Positions 11,981 through 26,207 are shown, counted from the first letter of the stretch. The stretch is DNA of 64,000 bases from Xylocopa sonorina (GCF_050948175.1 NW_027490125.1:868001-932000), one strand, 5' to 3'. The notes: generated by a model from the letters alone, not told the origin. Numbers and translations: made by a program.

Positions 11981-14900
11981 AGATATCGCATCTCATTTCT
12001 ATGTGCCATGATTAGATATATTATTCATTGCGGCGTGTCATGTATACCTCGTATTCACATTAAAAGAATGTAAATCCAACACTTCCTTGCTATTAAATAG
12101 CGTTTGCAGATGTCTACGTATCGAAGCAATAGTATTCTAATGCTACTCAAAACGCGATATCGCATCTCATTCCTATGTTTCATGAAAGGATATAGTATTC
12201 ATTGCGAAGTGTCATGTATACCTCGCATACACTACAAATGTATGTAAATGCGACACCTCCTTGCTAGGAAATAGCGTTTGCAGATGTCTACGTATCGAAG
12301 CAATAGTTTTCCATGCTTCTTAAAACGTGAAATCGCATCTCCTTTCTATGTTTCGTGATAAGATATAATATACATTGTGCAGTGTCATGTATACCTCGTA
12401 TTCACCTCAAAAGAATGTAAATGCGACACTTACTTGCTAGTAAATAGCGGCTGCAGATGTCTACATATCGAAGCAATACAGTTCTAATGCTTCTTAAATC
12501 GCCATATCACATCTCATTTTTATGTTTCATGATAAGATATAATATTAATTGCGAAGTGTCACGTATACATCGCATACACTACAAATGAATGTAAATGCGA
12601 CACTTCCTTGCTAGGAAATAGCGTTTGCAGACGTCTACGTATCGTAGCAATAGAGTTCTTATGCTTCTTATATCGCAAGATCGAATCTCAGGTCTATGTT
12701 TCACGATAAGATATAATATACACTGCGAAGTGTCACGTATACCTCGTATTCACTTCAAAAGTATGTAAATGCGACACTTCCTTGCTAGGAAAAAGCGTTT
12801 GCAGATGTCTACGTATCGAACCAATATACTTCTAATGCGCCTCAAATCGTCATATCACATCACATTCCAATGTTTCATGATAAGATATAATATTCTTTGC
12901 GAAGTGTCTAGTATACCTCGCATACACTTCAACTGAATGTAAATTTGACACTTCCTTGCTATTAAATAGCGTTTGCACATGTCTACTTATCGTAGCAATA
13001 GAGCTCTAATGCTTCTCAAAACGCGATATCGCATCTCATTTCTTTGTTTCATGATAAGATATAATGTTCATTGCGAAGTATCACTTATACCTCGCATACA
13101 CTTCAAATGAATGTAATTGCGACACTTCATTGCTTGGAAATAGTGTTGGCAGATGTCTACGTGTCGAAGCAATAAAGTTCTAATGCTTCTTAAACCGGGA
13201 TATTGCATTTCATTTCTATGTTTCATGATAAGATATAACATTCATTGCGGAATGTCATGTATAACTGGCATTCACTTCAAAGGAATGTAAATGCGACACC
13301 TCCTTCCTAGGAAATAGCGTTTGCAGATGTCTACGTATCGTAGCAATAGAGTTCTACCGCTTCATAAAACGCGATATCGCATCCCATTTCTATGTTTCAT
13401 GATAAGATATAATATTCATTGTGGAGTGCTTCGTATACCTCGTATTCACTTCAAAAGAATGTCAATGCGACACTTCCATTCTAGCAAATAGCGTATCCAG
13501 ATGTCTACGTATCGAAGCAACAGTGTTCTAATGCTACTTTAAACGCGATATCGCATCTCATTTCTATGTCTCATGATAAGATATAATATTCATTGTGCAG
13601 TGTTATGTATACCTCGTATTCACTTCAAAAGAATGTAATAGGGACACTTCCTAGCTAAGAAATGGCGTTTCCAGGTGTCTACGTATCGCAACAATAGAGT
13701 TCTAATGCCTCTTAAAACGAGATGTCGCAACTCACTTCTATGTTTCGTGATCAGGTATAATATACATTGTGGATTGTCATGTATTCCTCGTATTCACTTC
13801 AAAAGAATGTAAATGCGACACTACCTTGCTAGGAAATAGCGTTTGCAGATGTCCACGTATCGTAGCAATAGAGTTCTGACGCTTCTTAAATCGCGATATC
13901 GGATCTCATTTCCATGATTCATGATAAGATATAATATTCATTGTGTAGTGTTATGTATACCTCGTATTCACGTCAAAAGAATGTAAATGCGACACTTTCT
14001 TGCTAGGAAATAGCGTTTGCAGATGTCTACGTATCGCAGCAATAGTGTTCTAACGCTTCTTAAGTCTCGATATCACATCCCATTTCTATGTCTCATGACA
14101 AGATATAATATTCATTGCGAAGTGTCATGTATACCTGGCATACACTTCAAATGAATGTAAATGCGACACTTCTCTCTAGAAAATTACGTTACCAGATGTC
14201 TACGTATCGAAGCAATAGAGTTCTAATGCTTCTTAAATCGCGATATCGCATCTCATTTCTGTGTTTCATGATAAGATATAATACTCATTGCGAAGTGACA
14301 TGCATACCTCGTATTCACTTCAAATGAATGTAAATGCGATACTTCTTTCTAAAAAATTACGTTACCAGATGTCTACGTATCGAAGCAATAGAGTTCTAAT
14401 GCTTCTTAAAACGCGATATCGCCACTCATTTCTATGTTGCATGATAAGGTATAATATTCATTACGATGTGTTATGTATTCCACGTCTACACTTCAAATGA
14501 ATGTAAATGCGGCACTTCCTTGCTAGGATATAGCGTTTGCAGATGGCTGCGTATCGTAGCATTAGAGTTCTAATGCTTCTCAAAACGCGATATCGCATCT
14601 CCTTTCTATGTTTCATGATAAGATATAATTTTCATTGCGAAGTGTCATGTACACCTCGCTTACACTTCAAATGAATGTTAATGCGACTCTTTCTTGCTAG
14701 GAAATAGCGTTTGCAGGTGTCTACGTATCAGAGCATTAGAGTTCTAATGCTTCTCAAAACGCGATATCGCATCCTATATCTGTGTATCATGAAAAGATAT
14801 AATATTTATTGCGAAGTGTCACTTATACCTCGCATACGCTTCAAATGAATGTAAATGCGACACTTCCTTGCCAGGAAATTGCGTTTGCAGATGTCTCCGT

Positions 14901-17900
14901 ATCGTCGAAACAGTGTTCTAATGCTTCTTAAAACGCGAGATCGCATCTCATTTCTATGATTCATAATATGATATAATATACATTACGAAGTTACATGTAT
15001 GCCTCGTATTCACTTCAAAAACATGTAAATACGACACTTCCTTGCCAGGAAATTGTGTTTGCAGATGTCTCCGTATCGTCGAAACAGTGTTCTAATGCTT
15101 CTTAAAACGCGAGATCGCATCTCATTTCTATGATTCATGATATGATATAATATACATTACGAAGTGTCGTGTATACCTCGTATTCACTTCAAAAGAAAGT
15201 AAATGCGACACATACTTGCTAGGAAATAGCGTTTGCAGATGTCTACGTATCGAAGCAAAAGGGTTCTAATGCTTCTTAGAACGAGATACCGCATCTCATT
15301 CCTATGTTTCATGGTACGATATATTATTCATTGCGAACTATCACTTATACCTCGCATACACTTCAAATGAATGTAAAGGCGACACTTCCTTGCTAGGAAA
15401 TAGCGTTTGCAGATGTCTACGTATAGTAACAATAGAGTTCTGATGCTTCTTAAATCGCCACATCGCATCTCATTTCTGTGTTTCGTGATAAGGTATAATA
15501 TTCATTGTGGAATGTTATGTATTCCTCGTATTCGAAAGAATGTAAATGAGACACTTCCTTGCTATTAGATAGCGTTTGCAGATGTCTACGTATCGAAGTA
15601 ATAGTGTTCTATTCCTTCTTAAACCGCGATATCGCATCTCATTTCTATGGTTCGTGATAAAGTACAATATTTATTGTGGAATGTTATGTATTCCTCGTAT
15701 TCAATTCAAAAGAATGTATTTGCGACACTTCCATGCTACGAAATAGCGTTTGCAGGTGGCTACGTATCGTAGCAATAGGGTTCTAATGCTTCTTAAATCG
15801 CGATATCGCATATTATTTCTATGTTTCATGAAATGATATAACATTCATTGTGGATTGTTATGTATACCCCGTATTCACTTCAAAAGAATGTAAATGCGAC
15901 ACTTCCTTGCCAGGAAATAGCGTTTGCAGATGTCTCCGTATCGAAGGAATAGGGTTCTCATGCTTCGTAAATCGCGATATCGCATTTCATTTCTATGTTT
16001 CGTGATAAGATGCAATATTCATTGTGGAGTGTTATATATACCTCGTATTCTCTTCAAGAGAATGAAAACGCGACACTTCCATGTTAGGAAATAGCGTTTG
16101 CAGATGTCTACGTGTCGTGGCAATAGAGTTCTTGTGCTTCTTTAAACAGGATACCGCAACTCATATCTATGTTCCATGACAAGATATGATATTCATAGTG
16201 GAGTGTTATGTATACCCCGTATTCACTTCAAAAGAATTTAAATGCGACACTTCCTTGCTAGGATATAGTGTTTTGCAGATGTCTACGTATCGTAGCAATA
16301 GAAATCTAATGGTACTTAAAACGCGATATCGCGCCTCATTTCTATTTTTCATGATAATATATAATATTCATTGTGCAGTGTTATGTATACCTCGTATTCA
16401 CAATAGAATGTAAATGCGACACTTCCTTGCTGGGAAGTAGCGTTTGCAGATGTCTACGTATCGAAGCAATAGAGTACTAATGCTTCTTACAACGAGATAT
16501 CGCATCTAATTTCTATGTTTTAGATTAAGATATAATATTCATTGCGTAGTGTCATGTGTACTTCGTATTCACTCCAAAAGAATGTAAATGCGACACTTCC
16601 TTGCTAGGAAATAGCGTTTGCAGATGTGTACGTATCGTAGCAATAGAGTTCTAATGCTTCCTAAAACGCGATATCGAATCTCATTTGTATGTTTCATGAT
16701 AAGATATAATGTTCATTGCGAAGTGTCTTCTGTATGTCGCGAACACTTCAAATGAATGTAAATGCGGCACTTCTTTGCTAGGAAATAGCGTTGGCAAATG
16801 TTTACGTATCGAAGCAATTGAGATCTACTGCTTCTTAAATCGCCATATCGCATCTCATTTCTATGTTTCATGATAAGATATAATATTCATTGTGGAGTGT
16901 TATTATAACCTCGTACTCACTTCAAAAGAATGTAAATGCGACACCCCCTTGCTAGGAAAGAGCGTTTGCAGATGTCTACGTATCGTAGCATTGGAGTTCT
17001 AATGCTTCTCAAAATGCGATATCGCACCTCATTGCTATGTTTCATGATAAGATATAATATTCATTACGAAGTGTCATGTATACCTCGCATTCCTTTCAAG
17101 AGACTGTAAATGCGACACATCCTTGCTGGGAAGTTACGTTTGCAGATGTCTACGTATCGAAGAAATAGAGTTCTAATGCTTGTTAAAACGCGATATCGGA
17201 TCTCACTTCAATGTTTTATGATAAAATATAATACTCATTGCGAAGTGTCTTGTATACCTCGAATTGACTTCAAAAGAATGTGAATGCGACACTTCCTTGC
17301 TAGGAAATTGCGTTTGCAGATGTCTACGTATCGTAGCAATACAGTTCTAATGCTTCTTAAAACGGGATGTCACATCTCACTTCTATGTTTCATGATAGGA
17401 TATAATATTCATTGCGAAGTGTTATGTATCCCTCGTATTCACATCAAAAGTATGTAATTGCGACTCTTCCTTGCTAGGAAATAGAGTTTCCAGATGTCTA
17501 CGTATCATAGCAATAGAGTTCTATTTCTCCTTAAATCGCGATATCGCATCTCACTTCTATGTTTCAAGATAAGATATAATATACATTGCGAAGTGTTATG
17601 TATTCCTCGCCTACACTTCAAATAAATGTAAATGCGACACTTCCTTTCCAGGAAATAACGTTTCCAGATGTCTACGCATCGAAGAAATAGAGTTCTAATG
17701 CTTCTTAAAACGAGATATCGCATCTCATTTCTATGTTTCATGATAAGATATAATGTTCATTGTGGAGTGTCATGTATACCTCGCATACACTTCAAATGAA
17801 TGTAAATGCGACACTTCCTTGCTAGGAAGTAGCGTTTGCAGATGTCTACGTACCGAAGCAACAGAGTACTAATGCTCCTTAAAACGAGATATCGCATCAC

Positions 17901-20845
17901 ATTTCTGTGTTTTATGATAAGATATAATATTCATTGTGCAGTGTTATGTATACATCGTATTCACCTCAATAGAATGTAAATGCGACACTTCCTTGCTAGG
18001 AAATAGCGTTTGCAGATGTCTATGTATCGTAGCGATAGAGTTCTAGTGCTTCTCAAAACGCGATATCGCATCTCAATTCTATGAATCATGGTAAGACGTA
18101 ATATTCATTGCGAAGTATCTTGTATACCTCGCATACACTTCAAATGAATGTAAATGCGACACTTCCTTGCTAGGTAATAGCGATGGCAGACGTCTACGTA
18201 TCGAAGCAACAGAGTTCTAATGCTTCTTAAAACGCGATATTGCATCTCAATTCTACCCTACACTATAAGCTATAATATTCATTGTGCGGTGTTATGTATA
18301 CCTCGTATTCACTTCAAATGAATGTAAATGCGACTCTCCCTTGCTAGGAAATAGCGTTGGCAGATGTCTATGTATCGAAGCAAAGGAGTTCTAATGCTTC
18401 TTAAAACGAGATATCGCATCTCATTTCTATGTTTCATGATAAGATATAATATTCATTGTGGAGTGTCATGTATACCTCGTATTCACTTCAAAAGAATGTA
18501 AATGCAACACTTCCTTGCTAGGAACTAGCGTTTGCAGATGTCTACGGATCGAAGCAATAGAGTTGTAATGCTTCTTAAATCGCGATATCGCATCTCACTT
18601 CTACGTTTCATGATAAGATATAATATTCATTATGCAATGTTATGTATACCTCGCATTCACTTCAAAAGAATATAAATGCGACACTTCCTTGCTAGGAAAT
18701 CGCTATTGGAGATGTCTACGTATCGTAGCAAGCGTGTTATAATGCTTATTAAAACGAGATATCGCATCTCATTTCTATGTTTCATGATAATATATAATAT
18801 TCATTGTGCAATGTTATGTATACCTCGCACTCACTTCAAAAGAATATAAATGCGACACTTCCATGCTAGGATATAGCTATTGCAGATGTCTACGTATCGA
18901 AGCAATAGAGTTCTAATGCTTCTTGAAGCGGGATATCGCATCTCATTTCTATGCTTCATGATAAGATATAATATTAATTGCGAAGTGTAATGTTAACCTC
19001 GTATTCACTTCAAAAGAATGTAAATGCGACATTTCCATGCTAGGAAATAGCGTTTGCAGATATCTACGTATATTAGCAATAGAGTTATAATGCTTTTTAA
19101 AACGCGATATCGCATCTCACTTCTATGTTTCATGATAAGATATAATATTCATTCAGGAGTGTTATGTACACCTCGTATTCACTTCAACAGATTGTAAATG
19201 CGACACTTCCATCCTAGGTAATAGCGTTTGCAGATGTCTATGTGTCGTAGCAATAGAGTTCTAATGCTTCTTAAATCGTCATATCGCATCTCATTTCTAT
19301 GCTTCATGATAAGATAAAGTAATCATTGTGCAGTGTTATTTTTTCCCCTGTAATCACATCAAATGAATGTAAATACGACCCTTCCTTGATAGGAATTAGC
19401 GTTTGCAGATGTCTACGTATCGTAGCAATAGATTTTTAACGCTTCTTAAAGCGCGATATCGCATCTCATTTCTATGTTTCATGATAAGATATAATATTCA
19501 TTGCGAAGTGTTATATACTCCTAATATTCACTTCAAATGAATGTAAGTGCGACACTTCCCTGCTAGGAAGAAGTGTTTCCAGATGTCTACGTATCGAAGC
19601 TATAGAGTTCTGATGCTTCTTAAAACGCGATATCGCATCTCATTTCTATGTTTCATGATAAGATATGATATGCATTGCGATGTGTCATGTATACCTTGTA
19701 TTCACCTCAAAAGAATGAAAATGCGACACTTCCTTTCTAGGAAATAACGATTCCAGATATCTACGTATCGAAGCAATAGAGTACTAATGCTTCTTAATTT
19801 GCGATATCGCATCTCATTTCTATGTTTCATGATATGATATAATACTCATTTCGAAGTGTCAGGTATACCGCGTATTCACTTCAAAAGAATGTAAATACGA
19901 CACTTCCTTGCTAGGAAATAGCGTTTGCAGATGTCTACGTATCGAAGCAATAGAGTTCTAATGCTTCTTAAACCGCGAAGTGGCATTTCATTCCTTTGTT
20001 TCGTGATAAGGTACAACAATCATCGTGGAGTGTTATGTATACCCCGTATTCACATCAAAAGAATGTAAATGCGACACTTGCTTCCTACGAAATAGCGTTT
20101 GCAGATGTCTACGTATCGATGCAATAGAATTCTAACGCTTCTTAAAACGCGAAATCGCATCACATTTCACTGTTTCATGATAAGATATAATATTCATTGT
20201 GGAGTGTTATGTTAACCTCTTATTCACTTCAAATGAATGTAAATGCGACACTTCCTTGCTAGGAAACAGCGTCTGCAGATGCCTACGCATCGTAGCAATA
20301 GAGTTCTAATGCTTCCTAAAACGCGCTCTCACATCACATTTCTATGTTTCATGATAAGATATAATATTCATTGCGAAGTTTCATGTATTCCTCGTATTCA
20401 CTTCAAATGAATGCAAATGCGACACTTCCTTGCTAGGAAATAGCGTTTGCAGATGTCTACGTATCGAAGCAATAATGTTCTAATGCATCTTAAATCGTGA
20501 TATCGCATATCATTACTATGTTTCATGAACACATATAATATTCATTGTGCAATGTTATGTATACCTCGCATTTACTCCAAAAGAATGTAAACGCGACACG
20601 TCCTTGCTAGGAAATAGCGTTTGTAGATGTCTACGTATCGTAGCAATAGAGTTCTGAATTTTCTTAAAACGCGATATCACATCACATTTCTATGTTTCAT
20701 GATAGGACATAATATTCACTGCGAACTTTCATGTATTCCTCGTATTCACTTCAGACGAATGTAAATGCGACACTTCCTTGCTAGGGAATAGCGTTTGCAG
20801 ATGTCTACGTATTGAAGCAATAGAGTTCTAATGCTTCATGAAACG
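11981..20845. repeat. Large tandem duplication, right copy (8,865 bp, 51 monomers)
   Basis: This is the direct repeat of 2421-11980. It begins in the shared bases of TCATGAAACG/AGATATCGCA at about 11980. It ends at about 20845, where the right copy reads GGGATATCGCACC while the left copy switches to AGATATCGCATC, its own junction into the second unit. The crossover therefore lies in a few bases of homology around AAACG. The copy is 695 bp shorter than its partner because four monomers are missing at 18990-18993. Near identity and tandem placement point to one recent unequal exchange. An assembly duplication is the main alternative, but the 695-bp difference and the scattered substitutions argue against a simple artefact. 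Confidence 0.93.
18990..18993. other. Deletion junction: four monomers (695 bp) missing from the right copy
   Basis: Up to 18993 the right copy matches the left copy at 9,560 bp offset (through 9433). From about 18990 it matches at 8,865 bp offset (from about 10125). The two matches overlap in the four bases ATGT, so the exact breakpoint is ambiguous within them. The missing material corresponds to about 9434-10128 of the left copy, four monomers in register. The event is therefore a homology-driven loss that kept the monomer phase. It could equally be a four-monomer gain in the left copy; the window alone does not say which is ancestral. Confidence 0.9.
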
Positions 20846-22600
20846 GGATATCGCACCTCATTTCTATGCTTCATGGTAAGATATAATATTCATTGCGAAG
20901 TTCATGTATTCCTCGTATTCACTTCAAATGAATGTAAATGCGACACTTCCTTGCTAGGAAATAGCGTTTGCAGATTTCTGCGTATCGTAGCATTAGATTT
21001 CTATTGCATCTCAAAACGCGATATCGCATCTCATTCCTATGTTTCATGATAAGATACAATATTTATTGCGAAGTGTCACGTATACATCGCATACAGTACA
21101 AATGAATGTAAATGCGACACTTCCTTGCTAGGAAATAGCGTTTGCAGACGTCTACGTATCGAAGCAATAGAGTTCTAATGCTTCCTGATACGGGATATCG
21201 CATCTCATTTCTATGTTTCATGATAAGATATAATATTCATTGCGAAGTTTCATGTATTCCTCGTATTCACTACAAATGAGTGTAAATGCGACACTTCCTT
21301 GCTAGGAAATAGAGTTTGCAGATGTTTACGTATCGAAGCAATAGAGTTCTAATGCTTCTTGAAACGGGATATCGAATCCCATTACTGTGTTTCATGATAA
21401 GATATAATATTCATTGCGAAGTTTCATGTATTCCTCGTATTCACTTCAAATGAATGTAAATGCGACACTTCCTTGCTAGGAAATAGAGTTTGCAGATGTC
21501 TACGTATCGTAGCAAGCGTGTTATAATGGCTCCTAAAACGAGATATCGCATCTCATTTCTATGTTTCATGACAACATATAATATTCATTGCGAAGTGTTA
21601 TGTATGCCTCGCATACACTTCAAATGAATGTAAGTGCGACACTTCCTAGCTAGGAAATAGCGATTGCAGATGTCTACGTATCGAAGCAATAGAGTTTTAA
21701 TGCTTCTTGAAACGGGATATCGCATCTCATTTCTATGCTTCATGATAAGATATAATATTCATTGCGAAGTTTCATGTATTCCTCGTATTCACTTCAAATG
21801 AATGTAAATGCGACACTTCCGTGCTAGGAAATAGCGTTTGCAGATTTCTGCGTATCGTAGCATTAGATTTCTATTGCATCTCAAAACGCGATATCGCATC
21901 TCATTTCTATGTTTCATGATAAGATGTAATATTTATTGCAAAGTGTCACGTATACATCGCATACACTTCAAATGAATGTAAATGCGACACTCCCTTGCTA
22001 GGAAATAGCGTCTGCAGATGTCTACGTATCGTAGAAATAGAGTTCTAATTCTTCTTAAAACGCGAGATAGCATCTCATTCCTATGTTTCATTACAAGATA
22101 TAATATTCATTGCGAAGTGTCATGTATACCTCGTATTCACTTCAAATGAGTGTAAATGCGACACTTCCTTGCTAGGAAATAGAATTTGCAGATGTCTACG
22201 TATCGAAGCAATAGAGTTCTAATGCTTCTTGAAACGGGATATCGAATCTCATTACTGTGTTTCATGATAAGATATAATATTCATTGCGAAGTTTCATGTG
22301 TTCCTCGTATTCACTTCAAATGAAAGTAAATGCGACCCTTCCTTGCTAGGAAATAGAGTTTGCAGATGCCTACGTATCGTAGCAAGCGTGTTATAATGCT
22401 TCCTAAAACGAGATATCGCATTTCATTTCTATGTTTCATGACAACATATAATATTCATTGCGAAGTGTTATGTATACCTCGCATACACTTCAAATGAATG
22501 TAAATGCGATACTTCCTTGCTAGGAAATAGCGATTGCAGATGTCTACGTATCGAAGCAATAGAGTTCTAATGCTTCTCAAAACGCGATATCGAATCTCAT
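20846..22600. repeat. Loose five-monomer higher-order repeat, 870-bp period
   Basis: Diagnostic monomer variants recur 870 bp apart (five times 174). Examples are GTATCGTAGCATTAGATTTC at 20982 and 21852, GAAACGGGATATCGAATC at 21361 and 22231, and TAGCAAGCGTGTTATAATG near 21510 and 22380, followed in both by a GCGATTGCAGATG monomer. The second monomer of the two units does not match: 21146 has the CAGACGTC form, while 22020 has a TCGTAGAAATAG form also found near 1160. The unit is therefore a mosaic, not a clean higher-order repeat. The same variants appear in 1-1200 and singly at 9160, 18720 and 24140. Confidence 0.78.
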
Positions 22601-25600
22601 TTCTATGTTTCACGATAAGATATAATATTCATTTCGAAGTTTCACGTATACATCGCATACACTTCAAATGAATGTAAATGCGACACTTCCTAGCTAGGAA
22701 ATAGCGTGTTGCAGATGTCTACGTATCGAAGCAGTAGAGTTCTAGTGCATCTTAAAACTTAACCCATATACTCCGAACTTAACGCGATATCGCATCACAT
22801 TTCTATGTCTTATGATAAGATATAATATTCATTGCGAAGTGTTATGTGTTTCTCGTCTACACTTCAATTGAATGTAAATGCGACACTTCCTTTCTAGGAA
22901 AATACGTTTCCAGATGTCTACGTATCGAAGCAATAGAGTTCTAATGCCTCTTAAAACGCGATATCGCATCTCATTGCTACGTTGCATGATAAGATATAAT
23001 ATTCATTGCGAAGTTTCATGTGTTCCTCGTATTCACTTCAAATGAATGTAAATGCGACACTTCCTTTCTAGGAAATAGCGTTTGGAGATGTCTACGTATC
23101 ATAGCAATAGAGTTCTGATGCTTCTTAAAACGCGATGTCGCTCCTCACTTCAATGTTCCATGATAAGATATAATATTCATTGCGAAGTGTCAAGTATACC
23201 TCGCATACACTTCAATTGAATAAGAATGCGACACTTCCATTCTAGGAAATTACGTCTCCAGATGTCTACGTATCGAAGCAATAGAGTTGTAATGCTTCTT
23301 AAATCGCGATATCGCATCTCATTCATATGTTTCGATATAAGATATAATATTCATTGTGTAGTGTTATGTATACCTCGCATACAATTCAAAAGAATGTAAC
23401 TGCGACACTTACTTGCTAGGAATTGGCATTTGCAGATGTCTACGTATCGTAGCAATTGTGTTCTGATGCTTCCTAAAACGCGATATCGCATCTCATTTCT
23501 ATGTTTCATGATAAGATATGATATTCATTGCCAAGCGGCATGTATACCTCGCATACACTTCAAGTGAATGTAAATGCGACACTTCCTTGCCAGGAAATAG
23601 CGTTTGCAGTTGTCTACGTGTCGAAGCAATAGAGTTCTAATGCTTCTTAAAACGCGCCTTCGCATCTCATTTCTATGTTTCATGATAAGGTATAATATTC
23701 ATTGTGAAGTGACATGCATACCTCGTATTCACTTCAACTGAATGTAAATGCGACACTTCCACTCTAGGAAATTACGTTTCCAGATGTCTACGTATCGAAG
23801 CATTAGAGTTCTAATGCTTCTTAAATCGCGATTTCGCATCTCATGACTATGTTTCATGATAAGATATAATATTCACTGAAAGGTGTCATGTATACCTCGT
23901 ATTCACTTCAAGAGAATGTAAATGCTACACTTCCTTGCTAGGAAATAGCGTTTGCAGATGTCTCCGTATCGAAGCAATAGAGTTCTAATGCTTCTTAAAA
24001 CGAGATGTCGCATCTCATTTGTATGTTTCATGATAAGATATAATATTCATTGCGAAGTGTCATGTATACCTCGCATGCACTACAGATGAATGTAAATGCG
24101 ACACTTCCTTGCTAGGAAATAGCGTTTGCAGATGTCTACGTATTGTAGCAAGCGTGTTATGATGCTTCTTAAAACGAGACATCGCATCTCATTTCTATGT
24201 TTCATGATAACATATAATATTCATTGCGAAGTGTTATGTATACCTCGCATACACTTCAAATGAATGTAAATGCGACACTTCCTTGCTAGGAAATAGCGAT
24301 TGCAGATGTCTACGTATCGAAGCAATAGAGTAGTTCTAATGCTTCTTGAAACGGGATATCGAATCTCATTTCTATGTTTCATGATAAGATATAGTATGCA
24401 TTGCGAAGTTTCATGTATTCCTCGTATTCACTTTAAATGAATGTAAATGCGACACTTCCTTGCTAGGAAATAGCGTTTGCAGATGTCTACGTATCGAAGC
24501 AATAAAGTTCTAATGCTTCTTATATCGCGATATCGCATCTCATTTCTATGTTTCATGATAATATATAATATTCATTGTTCAATGTTATGTATACCTCGCA
24601 TTCACTTCAAAAGAATATAAATGCGACACTTCCTTGCTAGGAAATAGCTATTGCAGATGTCTACGTATCGAAGCAATAGATTTCTAATGCTTCTTAAGAT
24701 GCGAAACCGCTCCACAATTCTATGTTTCATGATAAGATATAATATTCATTGTGGAGTGTTATGTATACCTCGTATTCACTTCAAAAGAATGTAAATGCGA
24801 CACTTCCTTGCTAGGAAATAGCGTCTGCAGATGTCTCCGTATCGTAGCAATAGTGTTCTAATGCTTCTTAAAACGCGAATCGATCCTCAATTATATGTTT
24901 CATGATAAGATACAATATTCATTGTGGAGTGTTATGTATATCTCGTCTACACTTCCTAAGAATGTAAATGCGACACTTCCTTGCTTGGAAATGGCGTTTG
25001 CAGATGTCTTCGTATCGAAGCAATAGAGTTCTAATGCTTCTTAAATCGTCATATCGCATCTCATTTCTATGTTTCATGATAAGATGTAATATTCATTGTG
25101 CAGTGTTATGTATACCCCGTATTCACCTCAAAATGATGTAAATACGACACTTCCTTGCTAGGAAATAGCGTTTGCAGATGTCTACGTATCGTAGCAATAG
25201 AGTTCTAATGCTTCTCGAAACGCGATATCGCATCTCATTTCTATGTTTCATGATAAGATATAATAATCATTGCGAAGTGTCATGTATACCACGTATTCAC
25301 TTCAAAGGAATGTAAATGCGACACTTCATTGCTAGGAAGTAGCGTTTGCAGATGTCTACTTATCGGAGCAATAGGGTTCTTATGCTTCTTGAAACGCGAT
25401 ATCGCATCACATTTCTATGCTTCATGATAAGGTATAATATTCATTGCGAAGTGTCACGTATACATCGCATACACTTCAACTGAATGTAAATGCGACACTT
25501 CCTTGCTAGGAAATAGCGCTTGCAGACGTCTACGTATCGAAGCAATAGAGTTCTAATGCTTCTTAAAACGAGGTGTCGCATCTCATTCCTATGTTTCATA

Positions 25601-26200
25601 ATAAGATATAACATTCATTGCGAAGTGTTACGTATACCTCGCATACACTTCAAATGAATGTAAATCCGACACTTCCTTGCTAGGAAATAGCGTTTGCAGA
25701 TGTCTACGTATCGAAGCAATAGATTTATAATGCTTTTTAAAACGCGACATCGCATCTCATTTCTGTGTTTCATGATAAGATATAATATTCATTGCGAAGT
25801 GTCTTGTATACCTCGTATTCACTTCCAACAAATGTAAATGCGTCATTTCCATCCTAGGAAATAGCGTTTGTAAATATCTACGTATCGTGGCAATAGAGTT
25901 ATTATGCTTTTTAAAACGCGATATCGCATCTCATTTCAATGTTTCATGATAAGATAAAATATTCGTTGCGAAGTGTCATGTATACCACGAATGCACTTCA
26001 AAAGAATGTAAAGGCGACTCCTCCTTGCTAGAAGATAGCGTTTCCAGATCACTACGTATCGCAGCAATAGATTTCTAATGCTTCTTAAAACGCCATATCG
26101 CATCTCATTTCTATGTTTCATAATAAGATATAATATTCATTGCGAAGTGTCATGTATACCACGAATTCACTTCAAAAGAATGTAAATGCGACACTTCCTT
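22601..26200. repeat. Ordinary satellite monomers
   Basis: About 21 monomers with mixed variant types and no long internal duplication that I could see. Small oddities are an extra base in TAGCGTGTTGCAG near 22706 and a three-base duplication giving GAGTAGTTCTAATG at about 24329. The latter lies in a monomer of the GCGATTGCAGATG type, preceded by the AGCAAGCGTGTTATGATG monomer near 24146. Apart from the 25-bp insertion listed separately, no gene, RNA or mobile element was seen. Confidence 0.85.
22759..22783. other. 25-bp non-satellite insertion flanked by an 8-bp direct repeat
   Basis: Within an otherwise normal monomer, CTTAAAAC (22751-22758) should be followed by GCGATATCGC. Here 25 bases intervene before that motif resumes at 22784. 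The inserted bases include CCATATACTCCG (22764-22775), which I cannot find in any monomer. The string AACTTAAC stands on both sides of it (22756-22763 and 22776-22783). The duplicated flank resembles a target-site duplication around a tiny remnant or, more likely given the 12-bp core, filler DNA from end joining or slippage. It is the only clearly foreign sequence I noticed in the window. Confidence 0.85.
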
Positions 26201-26207
26201 GCTAGGA

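Noticed and set aside
22756..22783. Target-site duplication of an inserted mobile element.
   Set aside because: The sequence between the 8-bp repeats is only 12 bp, too short for any element. Filler DNA or slippage is simpler, though a remnant cannot be excluded.
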